Shown: piece by piece, positions 18,239 to 24,717 of the stretch
How positions within the stretch are numbered: the first letter of the stretch is position 1
Layout: every line of letters starts with the position of its first letter
Assembly (NCBI GenBank): GCA_026387795.1
Contig: JAPLLA010000051.1
Coordinates: 15,194-60,461, forward strand
DNA length: 45,268 nucleotides
Origin: Candidatus Saganbacteria bacterium
GTDB lineage: Bacteria > Margulisbacteria > WOR-1 > JAPLLA01
Direction of reading: 5' to 3'
Notes under the pieces: model-generated
What the model was told of the DNA's origin: nothing
The model's database searches: none
Seen by the model: only the letters and a program-made list of their open reading frames with translations
Made by a program: the position numbers and the translations under genes

Positions 18239-18847
18239 ATGCGGCGTTTTTTGCTGATTTTACTACTGATAATTATACTCATGGTTGGTTCCATGTTTTT
18301 CTTTTCTTCTTTTTACCTTTCAAAAATGGCAGATTTTCTTGAGGTTTCAGACCCACTGCAAAAAGCGGATGCGATTGTGGTTTTAAGCGGCGGTGAAGAT
18401 GAACGGGTATTTGAAGCTGCTAGATTGTATAAAGAGGGCTGGGCTCCTTGGGTGGTAATGTGCGGGACCCCTTTGCTTTGGAAATATAATGAAGCTGATA
18501 TCATGAAGGAAGAAGCGGTCTATTTTGGGGTTCCGGAGCGAGTAATTTTGTTGGAAAGAAAAGCTCGCTCCACTTATGATAATGCTGAATTTGTTTTGCC
18601 ATTGCTTAAAAAATGGGGGTTTAAGAAAATCATATTGGTAACCTCTCCTTGTCACAGCCGCAGGGCAGGTTTGGTCTTTAAAAAAGTATGTTCGAAAGAT
18701 AAAATTAAGGTTATTGTTCATGCCGTGGTTCCTAATCAATTTACTTTATATAAGAAAGATAAGTGGTGGACTGATCATGAGTCAACCCAGAGGGTAGTTG
18801 GTGAATATATGAGCCTTTTATTCTATTGGTGGAAAGGAGACCTTTAA
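18239..18847 (+). CDS. YdcF/ElyC/SanA family protein (DUF218)
   Basis: A 202-residue protein with an N-terminal signal anchor (residues 4-26, strongly hydrophobic). It is followed by the DUF218 core: KADAIVVLSGGEDER, RLYKEGWAPWVVMCG, ERKARSTYDNAEFV and ILVTSPCHSRRAGLVF. Members affect envelope integrity and the use of lipid-carrier precursors in E. coli (ElyC, SanA); the biochemical activity is undefined. It lies 5 nt after the initiating transferase and overlaps the next gene's ribosome site, so it probably belongs to the same transcript. Confidence 0.85.
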   Translation: MRRFLLILLLIIILMVGSMFFFSSFYLSKMADFLEVSDPLQKADAIVVLSGGEDERVFEAARLYKEGWAPWVVMCGTPLLWKYNEADIMKEEAVYFGVPERVILLERKARSTYDNAEFVLPLLKKWGFKKIILVTSPCHSRRAGLVFKKVCSKDKIKVIVHAVVPNQFTLYKKDKWWTDHESTQRVVGEYMSLLFYWWKGDL

Positions 18848-19908
18848 TGTCAAAGCGAGAAGATCAGATATTGCTTTTATGTGGAAGGGTTGTTTTGGGA
18901 GAAGCAGAAAAGAAATCTTTAAAAAACCTCCTGGAAAATAAAGTTAATTTTGACCTTCTTATTAGCAAAGCTTCTTGTAATCAAATCCCTTATTTGCTTT
19001 ATCGTCACCTTAAGGATTTTCGGAATCAAGTTCCAGTTGATGTTTTTGAGAGGCTGAAAAGTGGTTATGTGAATAATCTAGTTCGCAGCTTAATGATTTT
19101 CGAGGAGCATAAAAAAATCCAGACATTATTTGAATTAGAGGAGATACCTGTACTTCCTTTAAAAGGTCCGGTTTTTGCGGAGCTGGTTTATGGTGATATG
19201 GGGCTCCGTCCCACTTCAGATATCGATGTTTTAGTTAAGGATAAAGATGTGGAAAAGGCAAGACAAATTCTAATAAAAAATGGATATACAGATCAGGGAG
19301 GAATCCCAGAATACAATTTGGAATATGCCAGAAAATATCGTATCCATATGCTCTTTAATGGCAAATTTTTGGTGGAATTACACTGGCATGTGTGTCCTGA
19401 GCATAAATATAAGCTCAAAGAAGAGTCGCTTTGGAAAAACACTCGGGAATACTCTATACAGGGAGAAAAAATTACGGCACTTTCTCCAGAAGGAATGCTT
19501 ATTCATTTCTTCTACCATGGTTTAGGCAGTTCGTTTTTTAAGAGTTTAGTGGATATTTCGGAAGTGTTGAAGCGGTTTGGGCCAGAGATCGATTGGGCAA
19601 GCTTGGATGCAGATGTGTCTTCCGGAAACCTGAAGAATGCCGCATTTTATTTTTTGTCTGCAGCGCATAAACTCCTTGGTGCTCCTTTTTATGATGATCG
19701 TTTGAAGAAAAGAAGGTTTGGCATTCGCAACTTTTTTGTGCGCAAGATGGTCCCTCCGGAATTAATGATCAGCAAGAACTCTAATTTTTTGCGTCAGTTA
19801 TTAATTCTTTGCCTAGTGGATACTCTTGGGGATGCTTTTTATATTATGAAGTATGAACTTTTCCCTCCGACTGAAATTAAAAAACTAGAAAAAAAACATG
19901 GTCGTTAG
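18847..19908 (+). CDS. Uncharacterised nucleotidyltransferase-fold protein (NTP_transf_5 type)
   Basis: The frame is open from 18826, but ATG 18847 sits behind AGGAGA and gives 353 residues. The centre has LPLKGPVFAELVYGDMGLRP then TSDIDVLVKDKDVEKA, the G-x-x-x-x-R-P-x-x-D-I-D pattern of PF14907 (uncharacterised nucleotidyltransferase). VELHWHV and LSPEGMLIHFFYHG are also usual for the family. Such proteins frequently accompany exopolysaccharide loci; their substrate is not known. It shares the D-I-D nucleotidyltransferase theme with the kinase fusion at 9725-11089, so the locus contains two such proteins. Confidence 0.75.
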   Translation: MSKREDQILLLCGRVVLGEAEKKSLKNLLENKVNFDLLISKASCNQIPYLLYRHLKDFRNQVPVDVFERLKSGYVNNLVRSLMIFEEHKKIQTLFELEEIPVLPLKGPVFAELVYGDMGLRPTSDIDVLVKDKDVEKARQILIKNGYTDQGGIPEYNLEYARKYRIHMLFNGKFLVELHWHVCPEHKYKLKEESLWKNTREYSIQGEKITALSPEGMLIHFFYHGLGSSFFKSLVDISEVLKRFGPEIDWASLDADVSSGNLKNAAFYFLSAAHKLLGAPFYDDRLKKRRFGIRNFFVRKMVPPELMISKNSNFLRQLLILCLVDTLGDAFYIMKYELFPPTEIKKLEKKHGR

Positions 19909-19924
19909 CCGCTGCAATTTTCGC

Positions 19925-19953
19925 TTGACCAGACGTTTCCATAAGTATACTAT
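19925..19953 (+). promoter_or_regulatory. Promoter and likely operator of the AbiE toxin-antitoxin pair
   Basis: A -35 TTGACC and -10 TACTAT are separated by exactly 17 nt. The -10 region lies in an imperfect direct repeat, ATAAGTATACT then ATAAGTGTATA (about 19941-19962), with an 8-bp palindrome AGTATACT inside. This suggests binding of the antitoxin (AbiEi) to its own promoter. The start codon is only 11 nt after the -10 box and no ribosome site is seen. Confidence 0.65.
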
Positions 19954-19964
19954 AAGTGTATATT

Positions 19965-20612
19965 ATGAGAAACGATACCAAATCAAAAGCCAGCAAAATT
20001 ATGGTTCTTGCAAGCCAGCTCCCTTGCTTTAGCCTGGATGACCTTGCTGGCATTGAATCGGATAAAACTTACCTAAAGATCACCTTGTCCCGCTATGAAA
20101 AAGGGGGCAAACTGATCAGGATAAAAAGGGGTATGTATGTTACGGAGGCATATATCAGCAACCTTCAAAAAACCGGACGGTTTCCCGTTTATCCTGAATT
20201 TATTGCCTCCATCTTGTATCAACCTTCATATTTGAGCCTGGACTATGTCTTGTACCAGCACAACCTTTTGACGGAAACCGCGCAAAATTTTACGGCTGTC
20301 ACCCGGAATAAAACCGCCCATTTTACCAATGCTTTTGGCAATTACTTTTATCATACAATAAAGCATGAGTTTTTTTGCGGGTTTGAAATTATTAAGATAA
20401 ATGATTTTATGGTTTATAAGGCGACCAAAGCCAAGGCGCTCTTTGATTTTCTTTATTTAAGGCAAAACTTGTTGATTAACAAAGAAGCGATCCGGGAATT
20501 GCGATTAAATATGGGGAATTTCAATCGAAACGACGTAAAAGAGATTGGAAAATACTTTAAGTTAAAGGGAGCACAAAGAGTTGCCGGTATTTTTAATGTG
20601 CTCTTGGGATAA
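19965..20612 (+). CDS. abiEi: AbiEi-like antitoxin/transcriptional repressor of a type IV TA system
   Basis: A 215-residue protein; the ATG at 19965 is preferred over a GTG at 19956 that overlaps the promoter. An N-terminal winged-helix region (about 1-70: KTYLKITLSRYEKGGKLIRIKRGMY) is followed by a family-typical SLDYVLYQHNLLTE segment and KATKAKALFDFLYLR in the C-terminal domain. In characterised AbiE systems this protein represses its own promoter and counteracts the nucleotidyltransferase toxin without direct complex formation. The gene lies 5 nt upstream of the toxin gene, in the usual order. Confidence 0.82.
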   Translation: MRNDTKSKASKIMVLASQLPCFSLDDLAGIESDKTYLKITLSRYEKGGKLIRIKRGMYVTEAYISNLQKTGRFPVYPEFIASILYQPSYLSLDYVLYQHNLLTETAQNFTAVTRNKTAHFTNAFGNYFYHTIKHEFFCGFEIIKINDFMVYKATKAKALFDFLYLRQNLLINKEAIRELRLNMGNFNRNDVKEIGKYFKLKGAQRVAGIFNVLLG

Positions 20613-20617
20613 ATAAT

Positions 20618-21445
20618 ATGGAAGCACTAAAAGCCTTTTTGCAAAACCTAGTGTTGGGTTTGGGTGCCCAAAACCAGCTTTTTAAGAGGAACCTGCTTAA
20701 AGAATATTTGCAGGTGTTTGTGCTGGATTATATTTATTCTCATCCTGATTACAGCCAATTGGTTTTTTACGGCGGGTCCTGCCTTGCTCATTGTTTTGGC
20801 CTGCCTCGCTTGTCAGAAGATCTTGATTTTGTCGATTTAAAAAAGAAGATCGGTTTTTTGCAATTGGCAAAAAGCCTGGAAAAACATTTTCTGGAAAACA
20901 CGGATTTAAAGGTGACTGCGACCGTCCAAAAATTTAGGATCTATTTAAAATTCCCGCTTTTACGCGAGCTGGGCTTGGCTGGAAAACACGAATCAGACCT
21001 CCTCTTTTTGAAAGTAGAAGTTTTTAAGGGGTTTAAATTTTGCGATAGTTGTAAAACTGAAACTATTCCATTATTTAAATTTAACCGGTCAGTTTTGATC
21101 AGGTCTTTTGACCTTCCTACTCTAATGGCAACAAAAATCGGGGCGATTTTCCATCGCAAATGGGAAAAGACAGATAAAAAGGGGAAGGTTGTTGTAAAAG
21201 TTAAAGGCCGGGATTATTTTGACCTGATGTGGTATTTGCAGAAAGGGATAAAACCAAACCTGGATTGTATCGATGGTGTGAAAGACAAAGAGGAGTTAAA
21301 AACAAAACTCATTAAAATTGTCGGGAACCTTGACACAAAAAGCCTCCAATTAGACCTGGAGGCTTTTATTGACAACCAGAAATTTGTTGACAATATGAGC
21401 AAAAACATGAAGAATATCTTAAAAAAGTTGCTTATGGAGATGTAA
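20618..21445 (+). CDS. abiEii: AbiEii-like nucleotidyltransferase toxin
   Basis: A 275-residue cytoplasmic protein of the AbiEii/AbiGii family. The nucleotidyltransferase motif GGSCLAHCFGLPRLSEDLDF spans residues about 52-71, with the two catalytic aspartates in DLDF. A KIGAIFHRKWEK then RDYFDLMWYL segment (about 170-205) is the third conserved block. Family members inhibit growth or abort phage infection, in MenT-type relatives by adding nucleotides to tRNA acceptor ends. An unusual terminator-like hairpin lies inside the 3' part of the coding region (21337-21367). Motifs are intact, so it is probably functional. Confidence 0.85.
   Translation: MEALKAFLQNLVLGLGAQNQLFKRNLLKEYLQVFVLDYIYSHPDYSQLVFYGGSCLAHCFGLPRLSEDLDFVDLKKKIGFLQLAKSLEKHFLENTDLKVTATVQKFRIYLKFPLLRELGLAGKHESDLLFLKVEVFKGFKFCDSCKTETIPLFKFNRSVLIRSFDLPTLMATKIGAIFHRKWEKTDKKGKVVVKVKGRDYFDLMWYLQKGIKPNLDCIDGVKDKEELKTKLIKIVGNLDTKSLQLDLEAFIDNQKFVDNMSKNMKNILKKLLMEM
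21337..21370 (+). terminator. Terminator-like hairpin inside the abiEii coding region
   Basis: The arms AAAAGCCTCC and GGAGGCTTTT pair perfectly (10 bp) around a 10-nt loop and run into TTTTATT. This is the form of an intrinsic terminator, about 80 nt before the end of the toxin gene. It may lower full-length toxin mRNA or simply be coding coincidence. Confidence 0.5.
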
Positions 21446-21452
21446 TTACTTT

Positions 21453-22586
21453 ATGAAAAAGTCTTCCCAAATAGTTATTGTAGGAGCCGGGCCCATTGGT
21501 TCCTATACAGGCAAACTCCTCCAATCTTATGGCTTTGACCCTCTTTTAATAGAAGAACATCCCGAAGTTGGCAAGCCAGTCCAATGCGCTGGCATTGTGG
21601 GTAGAGATGTTTTTGAAAGAACCCAGCTTCCTCTTTCCAGGAAATCTATCCTCAATACAATCGAAGGTGCAAATGTCTCTTTCAATGGAGCCAAGTTCAA
21701 GATGAAAAGACCTGGGGTTGCGCAAATTATTAGCCGCGAGGTTTTTGATAAAGAACTTGCAGAAGGTTTAAGAGTACGGCTCAACACCCGTTTTACCGGG
21801 CTTTCCAAGTCCAAAGACAAATACTTGGTCCAAACCAATAAAGGGGATTTTGAGGCAGATGTGGTTATTGGTGCGGATGGGCCAAACTCAAAAGTTAGGA
21901 AAGAAGGAAAGTTCGATTCGAACTTGAAGCTTTATAAGGGCTTGCAATACAGAATAAAATTAGAGGTCCCGGATAAAAAAATGGTGGATGTTAGGTATAT
22001 TAAGCCATTTTCTCTCTTTAATTGGATGATACCTGAGGGTAATGGAGTCGTGCGGGTTGGTACTCTATCATTAAAACCGTTGGAAGAACTGGAAAAATAC
22101 ATCAAGGAATCTGGTTTTGAAGGGCTGATTGTAGAAAAGAATGCGGGTTTGGTTCCAATTGGCATGACCCAGCTAGTTAAAGAACATTTAGCTTTAGTTG
22201 GCGATGCTGCCTGCCAGGTAAAGCCCATGACTTCGGGCGGAATATTTTACGGATTAAAATCCGCAGAAATACTGGCTAGGGCAATTAATGATGGCAAGCT
22301 GCATCAATATGAGACTGAATGGAAAAAAGCATTCGATCTGGAGATAAAAATCAGCTTTTTAATCCGTTACGTTATGGAGAGCCTAAGTGACGATCTGCTT
22401 CACAGCCTTTTCCAGGTTTTTGGAGAAAGCATTGATCACATAGAAAAAGAAGCGGATTTTGAAAATCACTCCTCAACCATGAAAGCAATTTTAGTAAACC
22501 CAAGGTTTTATCCTCTCTTTGTGCGCGCACTTTTTCAGGTATTATCAAATCCACGGTTGATCATGCGCTTATTGGTTAAAAAGTAA
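21453..22586 (+). CDS. FAD-dependent oxidoreductase, geranylgeranyl reductase family
   Basis: A 377-residue flavoprotein. The FAD-binding VGAGPIGSYTG is at residues 9-19. A conserved PVQCAGIVGRDVFE block, the DVVIGADGPNSKVR motif (about 137-150) and the second FAD motif GDAACQVKPMTSGGIFYGL (about 250-268) follow. This order is that of the geranylgeranyl reductase family, whose members saturate isoprenoid chains of archaeal lipids, chlorophyll side chains or quinone tails. In a bacterium with the ispD (MEP) route encoded nearby, a polyprenyl or quinone-tail reductase is plausible; the substrate is inference. It has a GGAGATG ribosome site overlapping the end of abiEii. Confidence 0.85.
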   Translation: MKKSSQIVIVGAGPIGSYTGKLLQSYGFDPLLIEEHPEVGKPVQCAGIVGRDVFERTQLPLSRKSILNTIEGANVSFNGAKFKMKRPGVAQIISREVFDKELAEGLRVRLNTRFTGLSKSKDKYLVQTNKGDFEADVVIGADGPNSKVRKEGKFDSNLKLYKGLQYRIKLEVPDKKMVDVRYIKPFSLFNWMIPEGNGVVRVGTLSLKPLEELEKYIKESGFEGLIVEKNAGLVPIGMTQLVKEHLALVGDAACQVKPMTSGGIFYGLKSAEILARAINDGKLHQYETEWKKAFDLEIKISFLIRYVMESLSDDLLHSLFQVFGESIDHIEKEADFENHSSTMKAILVNPRFYPLFVRALFQVLSNPRLIMRLLVKK

Positions 22587-22590
22587 TCCT

Positions 22591-23265
22591 ATGCATCATC
22601 AGATCAAAAGCCTTGCCGAATATACTTCCACTCTAATGACCAAGGTCCTTTCAGATATTAAAGAAGGGCATTCTGAAAGAGATGTAATGCGGATGTTAAA
22701 GCATCAAACGCATAATACTCGTGAACTTAAGTTCTCATTTTTAACTATTGTTGGATCTGGCCATCGTTCTGCTCACCCTCACGCTAGGGCAACCCACAAA
22801 AAGATCAAAAGAGGAGAATTTATCGTAGTTGATTTTGGTTTTCGCGAAAAAGGCATTTGTTCCGACATTACTCGCACTGTGATGATTGGCCGTCCAAATA
22901 AGAGACAACAGAAAATTTACAATATTGTGAGAAAAGCACAGTTATCTGCTTTGGCAAAAGTGAGAGAAGGTGCAAGGGCTTGCGATGTTGATGCGGAAGC
23001 TCGGGATGTTATCAAAAAAGCAGGGTATGGTAAGCATTTTGTGCATAGTACTGGGCATGGGGTAGGCAAACGCATCCATCAAGCTCCTAAGATCGGCCCG
23101 CGTAACAAAAGAAGGCTTAAGGCTGGCATGGTGATTACAATTGAGCCTGGGATATATGTTAAGGGGTATGGGGGAGTGAGGATTGAGGATATGATACTTG
23201 TTACTCGTAAAGGATACGAATTGTTAACGAAGGTGCCGTACAAATTATCAATTGATGGAAAATAA
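22591..23265 (+). CDS. M24 family metallopeptidase (Xaa-Pro/methionine aminopeptidase fold), catalytic domain only
   Basis: A 224-residue protein that is all pita-bread catalytic domain. The five metal ligands are visible: D81, D92, H156 (in TGHGVG), E185 (TIEPGIYV) and E199 (RIEDM). The sequence around H156 and E199 is closer to Xaa-Pro dipeptidases than to methionine aminopeptidase. The usual N-terminal creatinase domain of Xaa-Pro peptidases (about 120 residues) is missing, and the frame upstream does not supply it. It should cleave N-terminal residues of small peptides in the cytoplasm. It ends in a strong terminator. Confidence 0.85.
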   Translation: MHHQIKSLAEYTSTLMTKVLSDIKEGHSERDVMRMLKHQTHNTRELKFSFLTIVGSGHRSAHPHARATHKKIKRGEFIVVDFGFREKGICSDITRTVMIGRPNKRQQKIYNIVRKAQLSALAKVREGARACDVDAEARDVIKKAGYGKHFVHSTGHGVGKRIHQAPKIGPRNKRRLKAGMVITIEPGIYVKGYGGVRIEDMILVTRKGYELLTKVPYKLSIDGK

Positions 23266-23297
23266 AGGCGAGGATGATCATCCTCGCCTTTATTTTT
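23261..23297 (+). terminator. Intrinsic terminator after the M24 peptidase gene
   Basis: A perfect palindrome, GGCGAGGATGA paired with TCATCCTCGCC, is extended by AATAAA/TTTATT outside it and followed by a T-rich tail. The stop codon of the peptidase lies in the left arm. The symmetric A and T tracts allow termination on either strand. It separates this gene from the ispD operon. Confidence 0.9.
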
Positions 23298-23301
23298 GTG
23301 T

Positions 23302-23320
23302 TTTCAATTGAAACGTTTCA
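23302..23320. promoter_or_regulatory. Alternating half-site operator-like element upstream of ispD
   Basis: Two overlapping perfect 12-bp palindromes, TTTCAATTGAAA (23302-23313) and TGAAACGTTTCA (23309-23320), form three alternating TTTCA/TGAAA half-sites. The second resembles LacI/CcpA-family operators. It sits directly upstream of the -10 box for ispD and is a candidate repressor site. Confidence 0.45.
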
Positions 23321-23329
23321 TGCTACGAT
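23321..23329 (+). promoter_or_regulatory. Extended -10 promoter of the ispD operon
   Basis: TG-C-TACGAT is an extended -10 element whose last base is 8 nt before the ATG at 23338. No clear -35 box and no Shine-Dalgarno sequence are seen. It would give a nearly leaderless mRNA. Confidence 0.45.
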
Positions 23330-23337
23330 TCTTTATC

Positions 23338-24000
23338 ATGAAAACCTCTGTAATTATAACTGCCGGCGGCTATGGAAAACGGATGGGGAGTCCTTCCGGC
23401 AAGCAATTCTTGGAAATCGCGGGTAAACCAATCCTTGAATGGACTATTTCTGCTTTTTTAGCAATTAAAGAGATCAATGAGGTTATCGTAGTTATTAATA
23501 AAGAGGATTTTGATAAATTGAAACATTTAAAGGTTAAATTGGCAGAAGCTGGAGAGCGGAGACAGGATTCTGTCTATAATGGGTTACAGAAGGTTACAGA
23601 AGGTTGCGATATAGTTGTTATCCATGACGGTGCCAGGCCACTGGTTACTTCTCAATTGATTAGAGCTTCAATTGCAGGAGCTGCCCTGCATGGCGCATCT
23701 GTTGTTGCGGTTTCAGTAAAAGATACGATCAAAGAAGTTTCTGCTGAGGGTTTTATCCTTAATACAGCAGACCGTAGTCTGCTTTGGGCAGCGCAGACTC
23801 CACAAACGTTTAAATACCATTTAATCAAAGAAGCATACGAAAAAGCGAAATCAGATGGATTTTTTGTAACTGATGATGCCAGTTTGGTTGAAAGATTGGG
23901 GTATCCGGTAAAGATTGTTGAGGGGAGTTACGAAAATATAAAAGTAACTACCCCGGAAGATTTGGCAGTGGCAGAACAAATCTTAAGGTTACGCAAATGA
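23338..24000 (+). CDS. ispD: 2-C-methyl-D-erythritol 4-phosphate cytidylyltransferase
   Basis: The frame is open from 23296, but that start lies in the terminator tail; the ATG at 23338 gives the canonical 220 residues. The nucleotide-binding loop ITAGGYGKRMGSPSGKQFLE (residues 7-26), VVIHDGARPLV (about 98-108) and TDDASLVERLG (about 180-190) identify IspD. It makes CDP-methylerythritol from CTP and MEP in the non-mevalonate isoprenoid route. It is the first gene of an apparent operon; its stop overlaps the next ATG by 4 nt. The operon partners are not the usual ispF. Confidence 0.93.
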   Translation: MKTSVIITAGGYGKRMGSPSGKQFLEIAGKPILEWTISAFLAIKEINEVIVVINKEDFDKLKHLKVKLAEAGERRQDSVYNGLQKVTEGCDIVVIHDGARPLVTSQLIRASIAGAALHGASVVAVSVKDTIKEVSAEGFILNTADRSLLWAAQTPQTFKYHLIKEAYEKAKSDGFFVTDDASLVERLGYPVKIVEGSYENIKVTTPEDLAVAEQILRLRK

Positions 24001-24347
24001 ATAAAGCCAAATTAGCTTTAATCGGTTTGTTCGGGGGATTTGTAAGCGGGATTTTGGGCTTGGGTGGAGGGATCCTGTTTGTTCCGTTAATGGTTCTTTT
24101 GTTGAAGATGGAGCAACATGAAGCACATGGGACTTCTCTTTTTGTTATTGCTCCAACCGCATTGTTGGGAGCTACAGTTTATACTTTTCACGGTAATGTT
24201 AGATTTGAATATGTTTTGTGGCTTATGGTTTTTGCTATGGTTGCTGCACCATTGGGCGTAAGGGCTTGTTCAAAAATCTCTTCGGAGAACCTTAGAAAGC
24301 TTTATGCGGTATTTTTGCTGGTAGTCGCAGTAAGGATGTTGTTTTAA
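23997..24347 (+). CDS. TauE/SafE family half-protein A
   Basis: A 116-residue membrane protein equal to one of the two repeats of a TauE/SafE (DUF81) transporter. It has about four hydrophobic segments. The family motif GGFVSGILGLGGGILFVPLM lies at residues 13-32, and HGTSLFVIAPTALLGA follows. Full-length members have about 250 residues with two such repeats and are thought to move sulfonates, sulfite or similar anions. It lies just ahead of a second half-size gene, and the two could make a heterodimer equivalent to one transporter. A 4-nt overlap couples it to ispD. Confidence 0.82.
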   Translation: MNKAKLALIGLFGGFVSGILGLGGGILFVPLMVLLLKMEQHEAHGTSLFVIAPTALLGATVYTFHGNVRFEYVLWLMVFAMVAAPLGVRACSKISSENLRKLYAVFLLVVAVRMLF

Positions 24348-24348
24348 A

Positions 24349-24711
24349 ATGATTTATGAGGCAATAATTATTATAGGGACCGGACTCGCGGCAGGTTTTT
24401 TTAGCGGGCTGATGGGGGTGGGTGGAGGGACTATTACGATTCCTGCATTGGTTCTCCTTTTAGGTGCGACCCAGCAATTGGCTCAAGGGACTTCTTTGGC
24501 TCTGATTATTCCTACCGCAATTATAGGGGCATATGCGTATCATAAGCGCGGCTATGTACATATTGATAAGGCGCTTTGGATTGTCCTGGGTGCGGTATTG
24601 GGTGCATTCTTTGGAGCACAGCTGGCAGCACTTTTGCCCGGCTTTTGGCTCAAAAAGATCTTTGCAGCCTTTGCAATATTCTTGTCGGTCAAGATGTTTT
24701 TAGGGAGGTAA
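24349..24711 (+). CDS. TauE/SafE family half-protein B
   Basis: A 120-residue membrane protein paralogous to its neighbour, starting 1 nt after that gene's stop codon. It repeats the motif as AGFFSGLMGVGGGTITIPAL (residues about 12-31), then QGTSLALIIPTAIIGAYAYH, and ends with ALLPGFWLKKIFAAFAIFLSVKMFL. Both half-genes begin and end in the positions expected for a clean split of a two-repeat transporter; the intervening stop and start show no sign of a frameshift. A GGGAGG ribosome site for trpE overlaps its end. The transported substrate is unknown. Confidence 0.82.
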   Translation: MIYEAIIIIGTGLAAGFFSGLMGVGGGTITIPALVLLLGATQQLAQGTSLALIIPTAIIGAYAYHKRGYVHIDKALWIVLGAVLGAFFGAQLAALLPGFWLKKIFAAFAIFLSVKMFLGR

Positions 24712-24717
24712 AAAAGA

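Noticed and set aside
22591..23265. Calling the M24 peptidase a methionine aminopeptidase (map)
   Set aside because: Sequence around the metal ligands fits Xaa-Pro peptidases better; no gene symbol is given.
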